From Pseudomonas sp. Os17 (GTDB lineage: Bacteria > Pseudomonadota > Gammaproteobacteria > Pseudomonadales > Pseudomonadaceae), in the NCBI RefSeq assembly GCF_001547895.1, contig NZ_AP014627.1, forward strand, positions 2,173,501-2,237,500: a DNA stretch of 64,000 nucleotides, in the 5' to 3' direction. The position numbers were made by a program, and so were the translations under genes. Positions 17,446-25,720 of the stretch are shown here, piece by piece. How positions within the stretch are numbered: the stretch's first letter is position 1; the number at the start of each line of letters is the position of its first letter. The notes under the pieces are model-generated. The model did no database searches. It had not been told where the DNA came from and worked only from the letters and a program-made list of their open reading frames with translations.

Positions 17446-18351
17446 TCATTGCCAACGAGTTTGCCCAAACGCTCGGCCCAACTGCATCCCCCAGTGATAC
17501 ACCACAACAAGGCCAAACCGTACCCAAACTCCCGCCGATACCCCCCAGGACATCAGTCTCGGGTAGTCATGTCGAAAGAACTTGCCATAGAAGCGAATCA
17601 TTCCACGGTGTTTGTGCCACTCGACGAACACCGGGCGTGTGCGACTGCAGGCGCCCCAGGTATGAAAGATCCTTGCCTGTGGTACGAAGCAGACCTTCCA
17701 GCCTGCCTGACGAAAACGCATGCACAGGTCCAGGTCCTCGCAGTGCAGGAAATAGCCTTCGTCCCAGCCGCCAACGCTGTCCAGGGCTGTGCGCTTGACC
17801 AGCATGCAGGCGCCGGAAATGGCTTCTACGAGTGTCGGATGCAGAGGCAGGGGCTCGCGGTGCAGGAGGTAGTCGGAGAACAGCCGCGGCGATAGCCGGG
17901 CCAGGCCCGACAGGTTGAGGGCGCGAACCACTGCTCGCCGTGGCGTGGGAAAGACCCGGCGTCCCCCGGGTTGTTCACTGCCGTCGAAATTGCACAGCAG
18001 GCCGCCGGCCATACCCAGATCAGCGGTGTGTCGCAGGACGTCGATCATTTCTTGCAGCGCCCCTGGCTGCAACACGGTGTCGGGGTTCAGGAACAGGATG
18101 TGCGTCTGTTCGCAGTGCCTGGCGCCCAGATTGCAGGCGGCGGCAAAGCCGGTGTTGGTTGAATTGCGCAGGATGATCAGGCGCTCATCAGCACTGAACC
18201 GGGTCGCGACCCGTTCCAGGCTGTCATCGTGGGAGGCGTTGTCCACCAGCACCAGTCGATTGACGCCCTGGGCTAGTACCGATAGCACGCAGTCTTGCAG
18301 CAGAAGGCCGGCGTTGTAGTTGACCACCACCACGTCACAGGATTGCGGCAT
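17446..18351 (-). CDS. Glycosyltransferase family 2, rhamnosyltransferase-like
   Basis: The 301-residue GT-A enzyme starts with a nucleotide-sugar fold, DVVVVNYNAGLLLQDCVLSVL and VLVDNASHDDS. It has the metal-binding HILFLNPDTVLQPGAL and the acceptor-site GGWDEGYFLHCEDLDLCMRFRQ with the catalytic ED. This layout is typical of WbbL-like rhamnosyltransferases in O-antigen synthesis, but the donor sugar cannot be read from sequence. It is the last gene of the operon and overlaps its upstream neighbour by 17 bases. Confidence 0.88.
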   Translation of the reverse strand: MPQSCDVVVVNYNAGLLLQDCVLSVLAQGVNRLVLVDNASHDDSLERVATRFSADERLIILRNSTNTGFAAACNLGARHCEQTHILFLNPDTVLQPGALQEMIDVLRHTADLGMAGGLLCNFDGSEQPGGRRVFPTPRRAVVRALNLSGLARLSPRLFSDYLLHREPLPLHPTLVEAISGACMLVKRTALDSVGGWDEGYFLHCEDLDLCMRFRQAGWKVCFVPQARIFHTWGACSRTRPVFVEWHKHRGMIRFYGKFFRHDYPRLMSWGVSAGVWVRFGLVVVYHWGMQLGRAFGQTRWQ

Positions 18352-19438
18352 GCGCCACCTCGAAGCGTTGTGCCCAGGAGTTGGCCTCGCGGAACTTCAG
18401 AGTTTCGGCCAGCGGTTCGCTGAACGCCAACGCCTGGTGGATGGCCCGCGGAATGTCGGCAAGGCCATCGCAGAGGAACACGCCTCGAATATCGCGTCTG
18501 GTGCTCATTTCGCCGAATGCCGTGCTCACCACCGGCAAACCCAGGGCCCGGTACTCGTAGTACTTGATCGGGTCGACGTAGCGGGTGATGTCATCGCGTT
18601 TGAACGGAATCAGACCGACGTCGAATTCGGTCATGGCGTGCAGGGCCGCCTCGTGGGGAAGTGTCGGAAAGCACCGGATATTGCTGGGCAGGGCGGCGGG
18701 ATAAGGGCCGTGCCGGGGACCGATCAGGCGTATCTCGGCCTCAGGAAAGGCGCTGGCCAGGGTGAGCACAACATCCCAATCGAACCATTTGGCGAGGGTA
18801 CCGATATAGCCGAATACGGGACGCGCAGAATTGCTCCTGGACCGAGTCAGTGGCAGGCCGGGCAGCCGCTCGCTGGCACAGCCATTGAGCAGCAGTCGTG
18901 TATTGACCTGCTGCTGCAGCCAGTAGTGCTGCAGGGTCGAGCAGGAGGTCAGAGTCGAGGTCACGGCCCTGGCGGTTTCGTGCTGGCGCTGGTGCATGGC
19001 GCGCCGTGACCAGCCGTTGTAGAACGCCGGAACGTTGTCCATGGCGTCATAGAAGCTGCCGGCAAATAGCGGTTCTTGCAGCAGTTGCAGGGCCAGTCGC
19101 GAGGGTTTGCCAATCCCCAGTTGGGTGGGGCCCTGGGCGAATTGTCTGACTTGTTGTATCAGGCCCTGCCAGAGCAGGCGGTTCAACCACCCCGAGCCGG
19201 GCAGGGGGTCTATTGGCAGCGCCCGGGGACGGATCAGGGTCAGCCAGTCGGGCAGAGGCTCATGGTCGGTGCTGAGCGGGCGTCGTCGCAACAGATCTCC
19301 CGGCACCGGCAGGCGAGTGGGGTAGGGATCGATCCACAACACTGGGGCCCGGGTCGCGATATGGAATTGCCGGACCAGTTCGTGCGGTCGCTGCGTGAAA
19401 CTGTGCCAACTGACCGGTGACAGATAGACCAGTCTCAT
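18335..19438 (-). CDS. Glycosyltransferase family 4-like (GT-B)
   Basis: This 367-residue GT-B protein shows the family's C-terminal half: VFGYIGTLAKWFDWDVVLTLASAFP, EIRLIGPRHGPYP, FDVGLIPFKRDDITRYVDPIKYYEYRALGLPVVSTAFGE. The N-terminal half (MRLVYLSPVSWHSFTQRPHEL) resembles the sugar-transferase half of the large protein encoded just upstream, suggesting a duplication. The ATG at 19438 overlaps the upstream stop by ATGA; an in-frame start at 19480 would lie inside the upstream gene. Donor and acceptor are unknown. Confidence 0.85.
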   Translation of the reverse strand: MRLVYLSPVSWHSFTQRPHELVRQFHIATRAPVLWIDPYPTRLPVPGDLLRRRPLSTDHEPLPDWLTLIRPRALPIDPLPGSGWLNRLLWQGLIQQVRQFAQGPTQLGIGKPSRLALQLLQEPLFAGSFYDAMDNVPAFYNGWSRRAMHQRQHETARAVTSTLTSCSTLQHYWLQQQVNTRLLLNGCASERLPGLPLTRSRSNSARPVFGYIGTLAKWFDWDVVLTLASAFPEAEIRLIGPRHGPYPAALPSNIRCFPTLPHEAALHAMTEFDVGLIPFKRDDITRYVDPIKYYEYRALGLPVVSTAFGEMSTRRDIRGVFLCDGLADIPRAIHQALAFSEPLAETLKFREANSWAQRFEVAHAAIL

Positions 19439-21519
19439 GGCTTCTCCCGGGCAACGTGAGGAATCCAGGGACGGCCCCATTTGGCTTCATAGAGGGCCTT
19501 GTTGCGCTCGAACAACAGTTGGCGCTGCTTGCCGGGCATCTGTGCGAAGGATGCTGAAAGGTGGTGATGAATGAACACGTCTTCGGCGAAGGCACAGGAC
19601 AACCCCGCCTGCTCGACGCGGCGGCAATAGTCATCATCCTCGAAGAAGCCCAGGCCGAAGGCTTCGTCCAGGGGACCGACACGCTCATAGGTCGACCTGG
19701 GCATCATCACTGCAAAAAAACCGAGAGTGGCGCAGGGCACGAGCAGCCCGGCGTGGCGCCAGGTGTACTGGCGGGCGCGGATGGCCATCTCTTGCGAGTC
19801 CTGATAGTGGATGTCGATCTTCGCCTCGTTGCCGATGTTGTTGGTCACCGCTCCAATCAGTCCGAGCCCGGGGTTGCGTTGCAAGTGGCGACGCAAGGTC
19901 TGCGCCCAGCCGGCAGTGACCTGCGTGTCATTGTTGAGCAGTACCAGGAACTCGCCCCTGGCCCGAGCCAGGCCCTGGTTGTTGGCGGCGGCGAAACCTC
20001 GATTGCTGCTGTTGAGGATCAGCGTCTGTCCGCAGCTTGCGGCCCAGTGTTGGAGGAATTCGACGCTGCCGTCGCTGGAGCCGTTGTCCACGACAATGAT
20101 TTCCAGCGGTAGTCCCTGAGGGTCGGCGGTCAGGCTCGCCAGGCAGTCACGGGTGAAGGCCAGGTTGTTATAGGTCACCACGATCACGCTCACCCGTGGC
20201 TGTTGTTGAGTGCCTTCGGTCAGGGGGAGCAGGGCCTGCACCCTGTGTTGCCAGGTCTGCTGCGCTGCGAAAGCCTGGCGCTGTCGAGACTCGGCGCTGC
20301 TTGCGGGTTCATGCAACGCCCGGGCGATGGCGTCGATGAAGGCGGGCCGGTCTCTGGCGATGGTGACCTGTTGCTTGAACTCGTGCAGTTCGGGGAGATC
20401 CACCGTCACCACCGGTTTACCGGCACTCAGGTACTCGTAAACCTTGACCGGATTGGTGGCCAGGGTCAGTGCCTCGATCCGGAACGGCAGGATGCCCACG
20501 TCGAACGCTTGCAGGTAGGCCGAAAGCTGCCGATACGGCACTTCGCCGATGAGCCTGACGTTGGCGTGGTGTCGCAGGCGTGCGCCTATGCGCGCGGTAT
20601 CCGTGCCAATCAGCAGGACGGTGCAGTGGGGGAAGGCCTCGGCGATGGCGGCTAGCAGTTCCACGTCGAACCAATGGGCCAGCGCCCCGTAGTAGCCGAT
20701 GACCGGGCCTTCGTCAGGAGCCTGATAAGGGTGTTGTGCAGGCTTGGAAAAATAGTCGAAGTCAGCCGCATTGCGTAGTACCGCCCATTGCTGGGCGGGT
20801 GTTTTCGGGACCTGTCGGTGCCAATGCTGTTCAAGCCATGCCGAGGCAAACAAGGTGAGATCGGCCGCGCCGACAAGGTTGCGTTCCAGGTCCTGCAACT
20901 CCACGGCATTGTTGCCAAACCCCTGATGCAGATCCATGCAGTCATAGACCACCCGGCTGTTGGGCAGTACCACGGCCACAGGTGTCCAGAAGGGGTGCTG
21001 GATCAGCGATACCACCCGGGGTGCGTTCGCCCAGCTCAGGAGTTCACCGATGCTGCGCCGTAGTTGGCAGGTCAGTGTTGCATCCGGTGCTCTGTGGTAA
21101 ATGATCGGAGCGGTTCGGGCAAAGAGTCGTACTTCGAACAGACGCCCGCTCTGATCAAGAGGGCGCAGTGCAAAGCCGGCGCGTGGGTCGTCCTGCAAAG
21201 TACTCGAGATGTAGAACACCCGACGCCCGCCAAGGCTCAATTGCTCGGCCAAGTGCTGTGGGCGCTGGTGGCGGAAGTCCCAGTCGATGACGCCCCAGAA
21301 TAGATAGTCCGGAAGGCTGTCCAGTGACTCCTGCAAGAGGCAATGGGGAGGCCGAAACAGGCTGTTGGCCAGTATGCGTTGTTGTATGGCTCGGCGTACC
21401 GGTGACCCTATCCGACGATAGATTCGGCCCAGCAAGGCTCGCAGAGCATAAGGCAGTGGCAGTCTCCGATAGAGTTTGCGCAGTGGCCTGAACAGCACCG
21501 AGGGATCAGGGAGCGACAT
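19435..21519 (-). CDS. Bifunctional glycosyltransferase: GT-B (GT4-like) plus GT-A (GT2) domains
   Basis: The 694-residue protein joins two transferase modules. Residues about 65-430 form a GT-B fold with LFWGVIDWDFRHQRPQHLA, VIGYYGALAHWFDVELL and FDVGILPFRIEALTLATNPVKVYEYLSAGKPVV. Residues about 440-694 are a GT2 domain with VSVIVVTYNNLAFTRDCLASL, EIIVVDNGSSDGS, EFLVLLNNDTQVT and GFFEDDDYCRRVEQAG. A basic, amphipathic N-terminus (FRPLRKLYRRLPLPYALRAL) may bind the membrane. Two linkages could be made by one polypeptide. It lies 50 bases after the oxygenase gene and overlaps the next gene. Confidence 0.87.
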   Translation of the reverse strand: MSLPDPSVLFRPLRKLYRRLPLPYALRALLGRIYRRIGSPVRRAIQQRILANSLFRPPHCLLQESLDSLPDYLFWGVIDWDFRHQRPQHLAEQLSLGGRRVFYISSTLQDDPRAGFALRPLDQSGRLFEVRLFARTAPIIYHRAPDATLTCQLRRSIGELLSWANAPRVVSLIQHPFWTPVAVVLPNSRVVYDCMDLHQGFGNNAVELQDLERNLVGAADLTLFASAWLEQHWHRQVPKTPAQQWAVLRNAADFDYFSKPAQHPYQAPDEGPVIGYYGALAHWFDVELLAAIAEAFPHCTVLLIGTDTARIGARLRHHANVRLIGEVPYRQLSAYLQAFDVGILPFRIEALTLATNPVKVYEYLSAGKPVVTVDLPELHEFKQQVTIARDRPAFIDAIARALHEPASSAESRQRQAFAAQQTWQHRVQALLPLTEGTQQQPRVSVIVVTYNNLAFTRDCLASLTADPQGLPLEIIVVDNGSSDGSVEFLQHWAASCGQTLILNSSNRGFAAANNQGLARARGEFLVLLNNDTQVTAGWAQTLRRHLQRNPGLGLIGAVTNNIGNEAKIDIHYQDSQEMAIRARQYTWRHAGLLVPCATLGFFAVMMPRSTYERVGPLDEAFGLGFFEDDDYCRRVEQAGLSCAFAEDVFIHHHLSASFAQMPGKQRQLLFERNKALYEAKWGRPWIPHVAREKP

Positions 21520-21569
21520 TCCAGGCTTCCTGTCGGGTGATGTTGCAGTTGGTTGTGCCTGCGTAAGGT

Positions 21570-22271
21570 TCAGTCATGAGGCCCTTCATAGTCATGCAGC
21601 GGGGTCTGGTCCGCGGCTGGCCACATCGAACTCAGAGAGCCTGCACGGTAGAAGGTCACGGTCATGCTGCGGCGTGAAGTCCGGCAGTTGTCCACTACCT
21701 TCGATACGGCGTGCCATGAATGGTCGGCGCGCACCAGGACGGCTGAGTGACCTACCAGGGGTGGGATCACCGCCACCACGTCCGCGGGATCCGCCGAGCC
21801 GAGGATGTTCAGGCAGCCGCCATCGCTGATGTTCCAGGATTCGTTGAAATACAGGATGTGGGTGACCAGCTTGTCGCTCAGGTCGGGGTGAGGGCCCAGG
21901 CAAGCCTGTGGGCCATAGTGAAATACATTGATCTCCATCGGAGCTGTCCGCAGGTCCATATCGGTCAGTCTCGACATTGCCAGGCGATAGGCCTCTGAGC
22001 TCAGTTCGGCCGCGAGTTCGCGCCATGCGGGACTCAGGCCCTCTGGGTGGACAATGCGCCCGGTGCCCATTTCCACCAATTGGCGTGCCTGGTACTCATA
22101 GTCTTTTTCGCCGCCATACCCATACACCCGCTTGAAGGCGTCATGAGGGTAGGTCGTTGCCAGGGCGGCGGCGTCTTGCGCCGAGTACAGATCATTGATC
22201 TGCCCCCAGCGAAAAGGCTGATTGTGCAGCGGCCGTTTGGTGAGCATGGTCAGATCTAGCATTCTGTTCAT
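21570..22271 (-). CDS. 2-oxoglutarate/Fe(II)-dependent oxygenase (prolyl-hydroxylase-like)
   Basis: The 233-residue protein has the double-stranded beta-helix metal site: HxD at His128-Pro-Asp130 (LGPHPDLSDK), distal His187 in RADHSWHAVSKV, and an arginine in the RTSRRSMTVTFY strand for 2-oxoglutarate. Other features are THILYFNESWNISDGGCLNIL and AVIPPLVGHSAVLV. Such enzymes hydroxylate small molecules, sugars or proteins; here the operon suggests a glycan or nucleotide-sugar substrate, which is inference. Its start overlaps the pyruvyl-transferase-like gene's stop by ATGA. Confidence 0.85.
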   Translation of the reverse strand: MNRMLDLTMLTKRPLHNQPFRWGQINDLYSAQDAAALATTYPHDAFKRVYGYGGEKDYEYQARQLVEMGTGRIVHPEGLSPAWRELAAELSSEAYRLAMSRLTDMDLRTAPMEINVFHYGPQACLGPHPDLSDKLVTHILYFNESWNISDGGCLNILGSADPADVVAVIPPLVGHSAVLVRADHSWHAVSKVVDNCRTSRRSMTVTFYRAGSLSSMWPAADQTPLHDYEGPHD

Positions 22272-23644
22272 CTTCCCAATAGGTGATTAACGTGACGTCG
22301 CAAGAACCGCAGTGGCGCGGTGATGCGAAAGGAGCTGGAGCGATACATTCGTTCGAGTTCGCCGCAGGTCTGCTCCATGAGTTGCGCTTGCTGCTGTTGT
22401 TGCTGTTTCAATCGCTCAAACTGCATGCGCAGCTCATCCAGCTCCGTTTGCTTATCCAGGCACTCTTGCCGCCAGTCCTGGTGGGTTTCCTCCAGGAGCC
22501 CTGGCAATGTCTGACAGAATTGGTCCAGTGCCTGGCGGGTCGGGCGACGGCCCTGGGCGATAAGCTGGGCCACTCGATCCCAATGGCGGTGCAACTGTTC
22601 TCGGGCCTCGATGAGGCGAGGGCAGGGCGTGCGTCGGACCAGTCGCTCCAGAAACCATTGGGGCTCGATCTCTCGAACAGCGTGCAGAGGGTAGATGCCC
22701 TGATAGTCCTGCAGGGCGGTGTACTTGCCCTGATCCAAGTTGGCCGAGCTGAAAATCGGCACCCCAAGGGACAGCGCGGTAATCGCCAGGTGATAGCTGT
22801 GGCCGATTACGCCTTGGGCATGGCCTAGAATCTCGGCCAGCAATAGCGGCTCCGGCCAGGTAGGCAGGCTCACGGCCCTTGGCAGGTCTTCGCCGAGAAT
22901 CGATTCGTGATCTCCAAGCACCGGGCCTATGGGCAACAGCAGCAATTGCCACTGGGCGAACAGGGCTGAATGGGTCTTCCACAGTTGCAGAAAGCTCTCC
23001 AGACCGGTAATCGCATGCACCACCAGATAGGCTCCGTTCAAGCCAGCCTGTTCGCACAACTGGCGGTATTCGGGGCTGGGCTGCTGCAGGTCGATGAGGT
23101 TGTGCAGGCCGAACGCGGTGTCTGGCAGCACCTCGACGCTGGCCTGGTCGCTCAAGGCTGACAGGGCGGTTTGGGAGGGTGTGTCACGTACTTGCACATG
23201 GGGACTGAGCTCCAGGGTCAGCTTGACCAGGGGCACAGCCCAGGATGGAACCTTGTTGCAGTGCATGCCGGGAGCATTCCAGATCAACGGCACATTGTGT
23301 TGCAGGGCGAGCAACGCCGGTGTCAGCCAATAGCCCGTGGGGTGGTGGATCTGTGGGGTTGGTGGGTAGTACCCAGGGGCGACCATCTTGTCGAAACGAA
23401 TAATGAAGCCGCCGCCTATCAGCACCCCGTCCAGAGTCCCGATCAGTTGGGGCAACTCGCTGACCGAGGTGACGTCGTAGGGCCACTGCGGTGCGGTGCG
23501 CGGGTGATAGGAGAAGGCGTGCAGGCGGACTGCGCCCAGGCGCCTGCGCAATTCCGCCTCGGCAATGAGGGGAAACAACAGATCCCCGTAGTTGGCCACG
23601 TCAAAGGTGCCGAAAATCGCCACCTGCCACGTCTTGTCGCTCAT
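22268..23644 (-). CDS. Polysaccharide pyruvyl transferase family protein with C-terminal coiled coil
   Basis: Residues about 1-340 match the polysaccharide pyruvyl transferase family, a GT-B-like fold: VAIFGTFDVANYGDLLFPLIAEAEL, DGVLIGGGFIIRFD, VQVRDTPSQTAL, GVIGHSYHLAITALSLGVPIFS. Residues about 385-430 form a glutamine-rich coiled coil (ELRMQFERLKQQQQQQ), followed by YRSSSFRITAPLRFLRRH, a tail also seen on many surface-polysaccharide glycosyltransferases. It may add a pyruvate ketal to a sugar, or use another donor. Overlaps by ATGA on both sides place it between Wzt and the oxygenase. Confidence 0.82.
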   Translation of the reverse strand: MSDKTWQVAIFGTFDVANYGDLLFPLIAEAELRRRLGAVRLHAFSYHPRTAPQWPYDVTSVSELPQLIGTLDGVLIGGGFIIRFDKMVAPGYYPPTPQIHHPTGYWLTPALLALQHNVPLIWNAPGMHCNKVPSWAVPLVKLTLELSPHVQVRDTPSQTALSALSDQASVEVLPDTAFGLHNLIDLQQPSPEYRQLCEQAGLNGAYLVVHAITGLESFLQLWKTHSALFAQWQLLLLPIGPVLGDHESILGEDLPRAVSLPTWPEPLLLAEILGHAQGVIGHSYHLAITALSLGVPIFSSANLDQGKYTALQDYQGIYPLHAVREIEPQWFLERLVRRTPCPRLIEAREQLHRHWDRVAQLIAQGRRPTRQALDQFCQTLPGLLEETHQDWRQECLDKQTELDELRMQFERLKQQQQQQAQLMEQTCGELERMYRSSSFRITAPLRFLRRHVNHLLGR

Positions 23645-24915
23645 GAGCGTTCCTCGGTCAGCGGGCTTGTTTGCCGCTTCGCCGTGACGTCTTCGATGTG
23701 CATGTCGACGATCCCCAAAAAGTGCTTGTGGCCCGGCAAGGTGTCGAAGGCCAATAGGGCCACCTGTTTTTCAATCAGTTGGGAGGTCTCCTCGGTCTCG
23801 CCATCCATCAGCTTTAGCGTGATGTGATAGCGCCCGGCCGCGAGGTTGGCGGCGAAGCGCAAGCGGACCGAGGCGCGTCGCCAGCCAGCCTCGGATACAT
23901 CGCTGTGCAGGGGCGTATTGATTCCGCTGACCACCAGCAGCCGGGCTTCCTGGATGGTCAGGCTGATGTTGGGGCGGGTGACGCTGTCGCTGACCAGAGT
24001 GTCGATGGCGATTTCAATCACGTCGCCATGCACGAAGCTCGAATACAACGCCCCGGTGCTGCTGAATACCGCCGAGGTGATCCGTCCTTCAGCAGTGCCG
24101 AAGGCCATGCCGCGTTCCGGGTTGAGCGGGGTCTTGGCGTTGACCTGGATCGCCCCGGCACTGGCTCGGCGGCGCTGCTCGTCGCGCATGTCCAGCAGAT
24201 AGAGTTCAGCGATGGTTTCCGGCGCTCCGCTGGCGCGGATTTCACCGTCGCGCAGGTACAGGGCACGGGTGCAGAAGCGCTTGACCATGCTCATGTCATG
24301 GGACACGAACAGCAGCGTCATGCCTTGCCGAGTCAGGCAGTCGAGCCGCTCCAGGCACTTGAACTGGAACGAGGCGTCGCCGACGGCCAAGGCCTCATCG
24401 ACAATCAGTATGTCCGGTTCTACGCACACCGAGACAGCGAATGCCAGGCGCACCAGCATGCCGCTGGAATAGGTCTTGGTGGGCCGATCGATGAACTCGC
24501 CGATTCCGGCAAAGGCGGTGATTTCGTCGAAGCGCGCGTCGATTTCCGCGCGTTTCAGGCCCAGTACCGCGCCGTTGAGGTAGACGTTCTCGCGGCCGCT
24601 GAACTCCGGGTTGAAGCCAGAACCCAGCTCCAGGAGGGCGGCGATACGGCCGTGGCTCGACAGGCTGCCGGTGGTGGCGCCAAGGGTGCCGCAAATCAGT
24701 TGCAGCAAGGTCGATTTGCCACTGCCGTTGCGCCCGATGATGCCCAGGGCCTCGCCTTTGCGAATGTCCAGCGACACGTCCTTTAATGCCCAGAACTCGC
24801 GATAGCGCTGTTTGCCGCGAGGCCGGAACAATTGCAGCAAGCGATCCCGTGGCTGGTCGTAGATCTGATAGCACTTGCCCAGGCCCTGAGTCCTGATCGC
24901 CAGTTCAGAGCACAT
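23641..24915 (-). CDS. wzt: Polysaccharide ABC exporter ATP-binding subunit with C-terminal glycan-binding domain (Wzt)
   Basis: The 424-residue Wzt-type ATPase has Walker A GRNGSGKST, the signature TYSSGMLVRLAFAV, Walker B ILIVDEALAVGD and H-loop FVSHD in residues 1-240. Residues about 270-415 form a beta-rich Wzt_C domain (GDVIEIAIDTLV, GRYHITLKLMDGETEE), which in O9a/O12-type systems binds the modified non-reducing chain end before export. The ATG at 24915 has AGGGG seven bases upstream; the TTG at 24921 is an alternative. It overlaps wzm by 11 bases. Confidence 0.92.
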   Translation of the reverse strand: MCSELAIRTQGLGKCYQIYDQPRDRLLQLFRPRGKQRYREFWALKDVSLDIRKGEALGIIGRNGSGKSTLLQLICGTLGATTGSLSSHGRIAALLELGSGFNPEFSGRENVYLNGAVLGLKRAEIDARFDEITAFAGIGEFIDRPTKTYSSGMLVRLAFAVSVCVEPDILIVDEALAVGDASFQFKCLERLDCLTRQGMTLLFVSHDMSMVKRFCTRALYLRDGEIRASGAPETIAELYLLDMRDEQRRRASAGAIQVNAKTPLNPERGMAFGTAEGRITSAVFSSTGALYSSFVHGDVIEIAIDTLVSDSVTRPNISLTIQEARLLVVSGINTPLHSDVSEAGWRRASVRLRFAANLAAGRYHITLKLMDGETEETSQLIEKQVALLAFDTLPGHKHFLGIVDMHIEDVTAKRQTSPLTEERS

Positions 24916-25720
24916 CGGCAAACCCCTGGCGGCTCTTCTCGAACCACAGTCGACCCAGAATGGCCACGATGCCTGCCACCGTCAGTTGCCCCAGCCATGG
25001 ACCGAAATCGGGCACCACCCCCCAGATCAGTACGTCGCGGGAAGACTCGATCACCAGGGTCAGCGGGTTCATGTACAGCCAGTGCTGGTAGGTGGCCGGC
25101 AGGGCACTCACCGGATAGAAGACTCCCGACAGCAGCATCAGAGCCGACATCAGTACGCCGATGACCTGGCCGATGTCCCGCAGGTAGACCCCGAGGGCGG
25201 ACAGCAGCCATGACAGCCCCAGGGTCAACAGCACCAGAGGCAGCATGACCAGGGGAAACAGCAGGGTGGTGAGTGGCGGCAGGCCGAAGACCAGCAGGTG
25301 AAAGATCAGCCAGACGACAAAGCTCACCAGGGTCTGGAACAGCACTGCTCCGAGCATCACGCAGGGCAGGATCTGCAGGGGAAACACCACCTTCTTCACG
25401 TAATTGGCGTGGTTCAGGATCAGTCCCGGGGCTTGGACCAGGCATTCGGAAAACAGGTTGAAGACCAGCATGCCGGTGAACACCAGCAGGGCGAACTGGG
25501 GTTTCGAGTCGCTGCCGGTTTCCCAGCGCACCTTGAACAGCACGCTGAAAACGAAGGTGTAGACCAGCAGCATCAGCAGGGGATTGAGGAAGGACCACAT
25601 CAGGCCGGCGATCGAGCCGCGATAGCGGCCCGCCACTTCACGCTCGATCAGGGCCAACAGCAGTTCTCGATGGCGCCAGGGCTTGAACATGAAGCGACTC
25701 AACGGGTGACTACCAATCAA
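24905..25720 (-). CDS. wzm: Polysaccharide ABC exporter permease (Wzm)
   Basis: The 271-residue ABC-2 permease has an N-terminal coupling segment (PWRHRELLLALIEREVAGRYRGS) followed by about six membrane helices, including LMWSFLNPLLMLLVYTFVFSVLF and SALMLLSGVFYPVSALPATYQHWLYMNPLTLVIESSRD. It forms the export channel with Wzt for undecaprenyl-linked glycan. TTG at 25720 is chosen because AAGGAG lies six bases upstream; the ATG at 25690 has no Shine-Dalgarno, and further upstream codons read as non-coding. It is the first gene of the seven-gene operon. Confidence 0.9.
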   Translation of the reverse strand: MIGSHPLSRFMFKPWRHRELLLALIEREVAGRYRGSIAGLMWSFLNPLLMLLVYTFVFSVLFKVRWETGSDSKPQFALLVFTGMLVFNLFSECLVQAPGLILNHANYVKKVVFPLQILPCVMLGAVLFQTLVSFVVWLIFHLLVFGLPPLTTLLFPLVMLPLVLLTLGLSWLLSALGVYLRDIGQVIGVLMSALMLLSGVFYPVSALPATYQHWLYMNPLTLVIESSRDVLIWGVVPDFGPWLGQLTVAGIVAILGRLWFEKSRQGFADVL

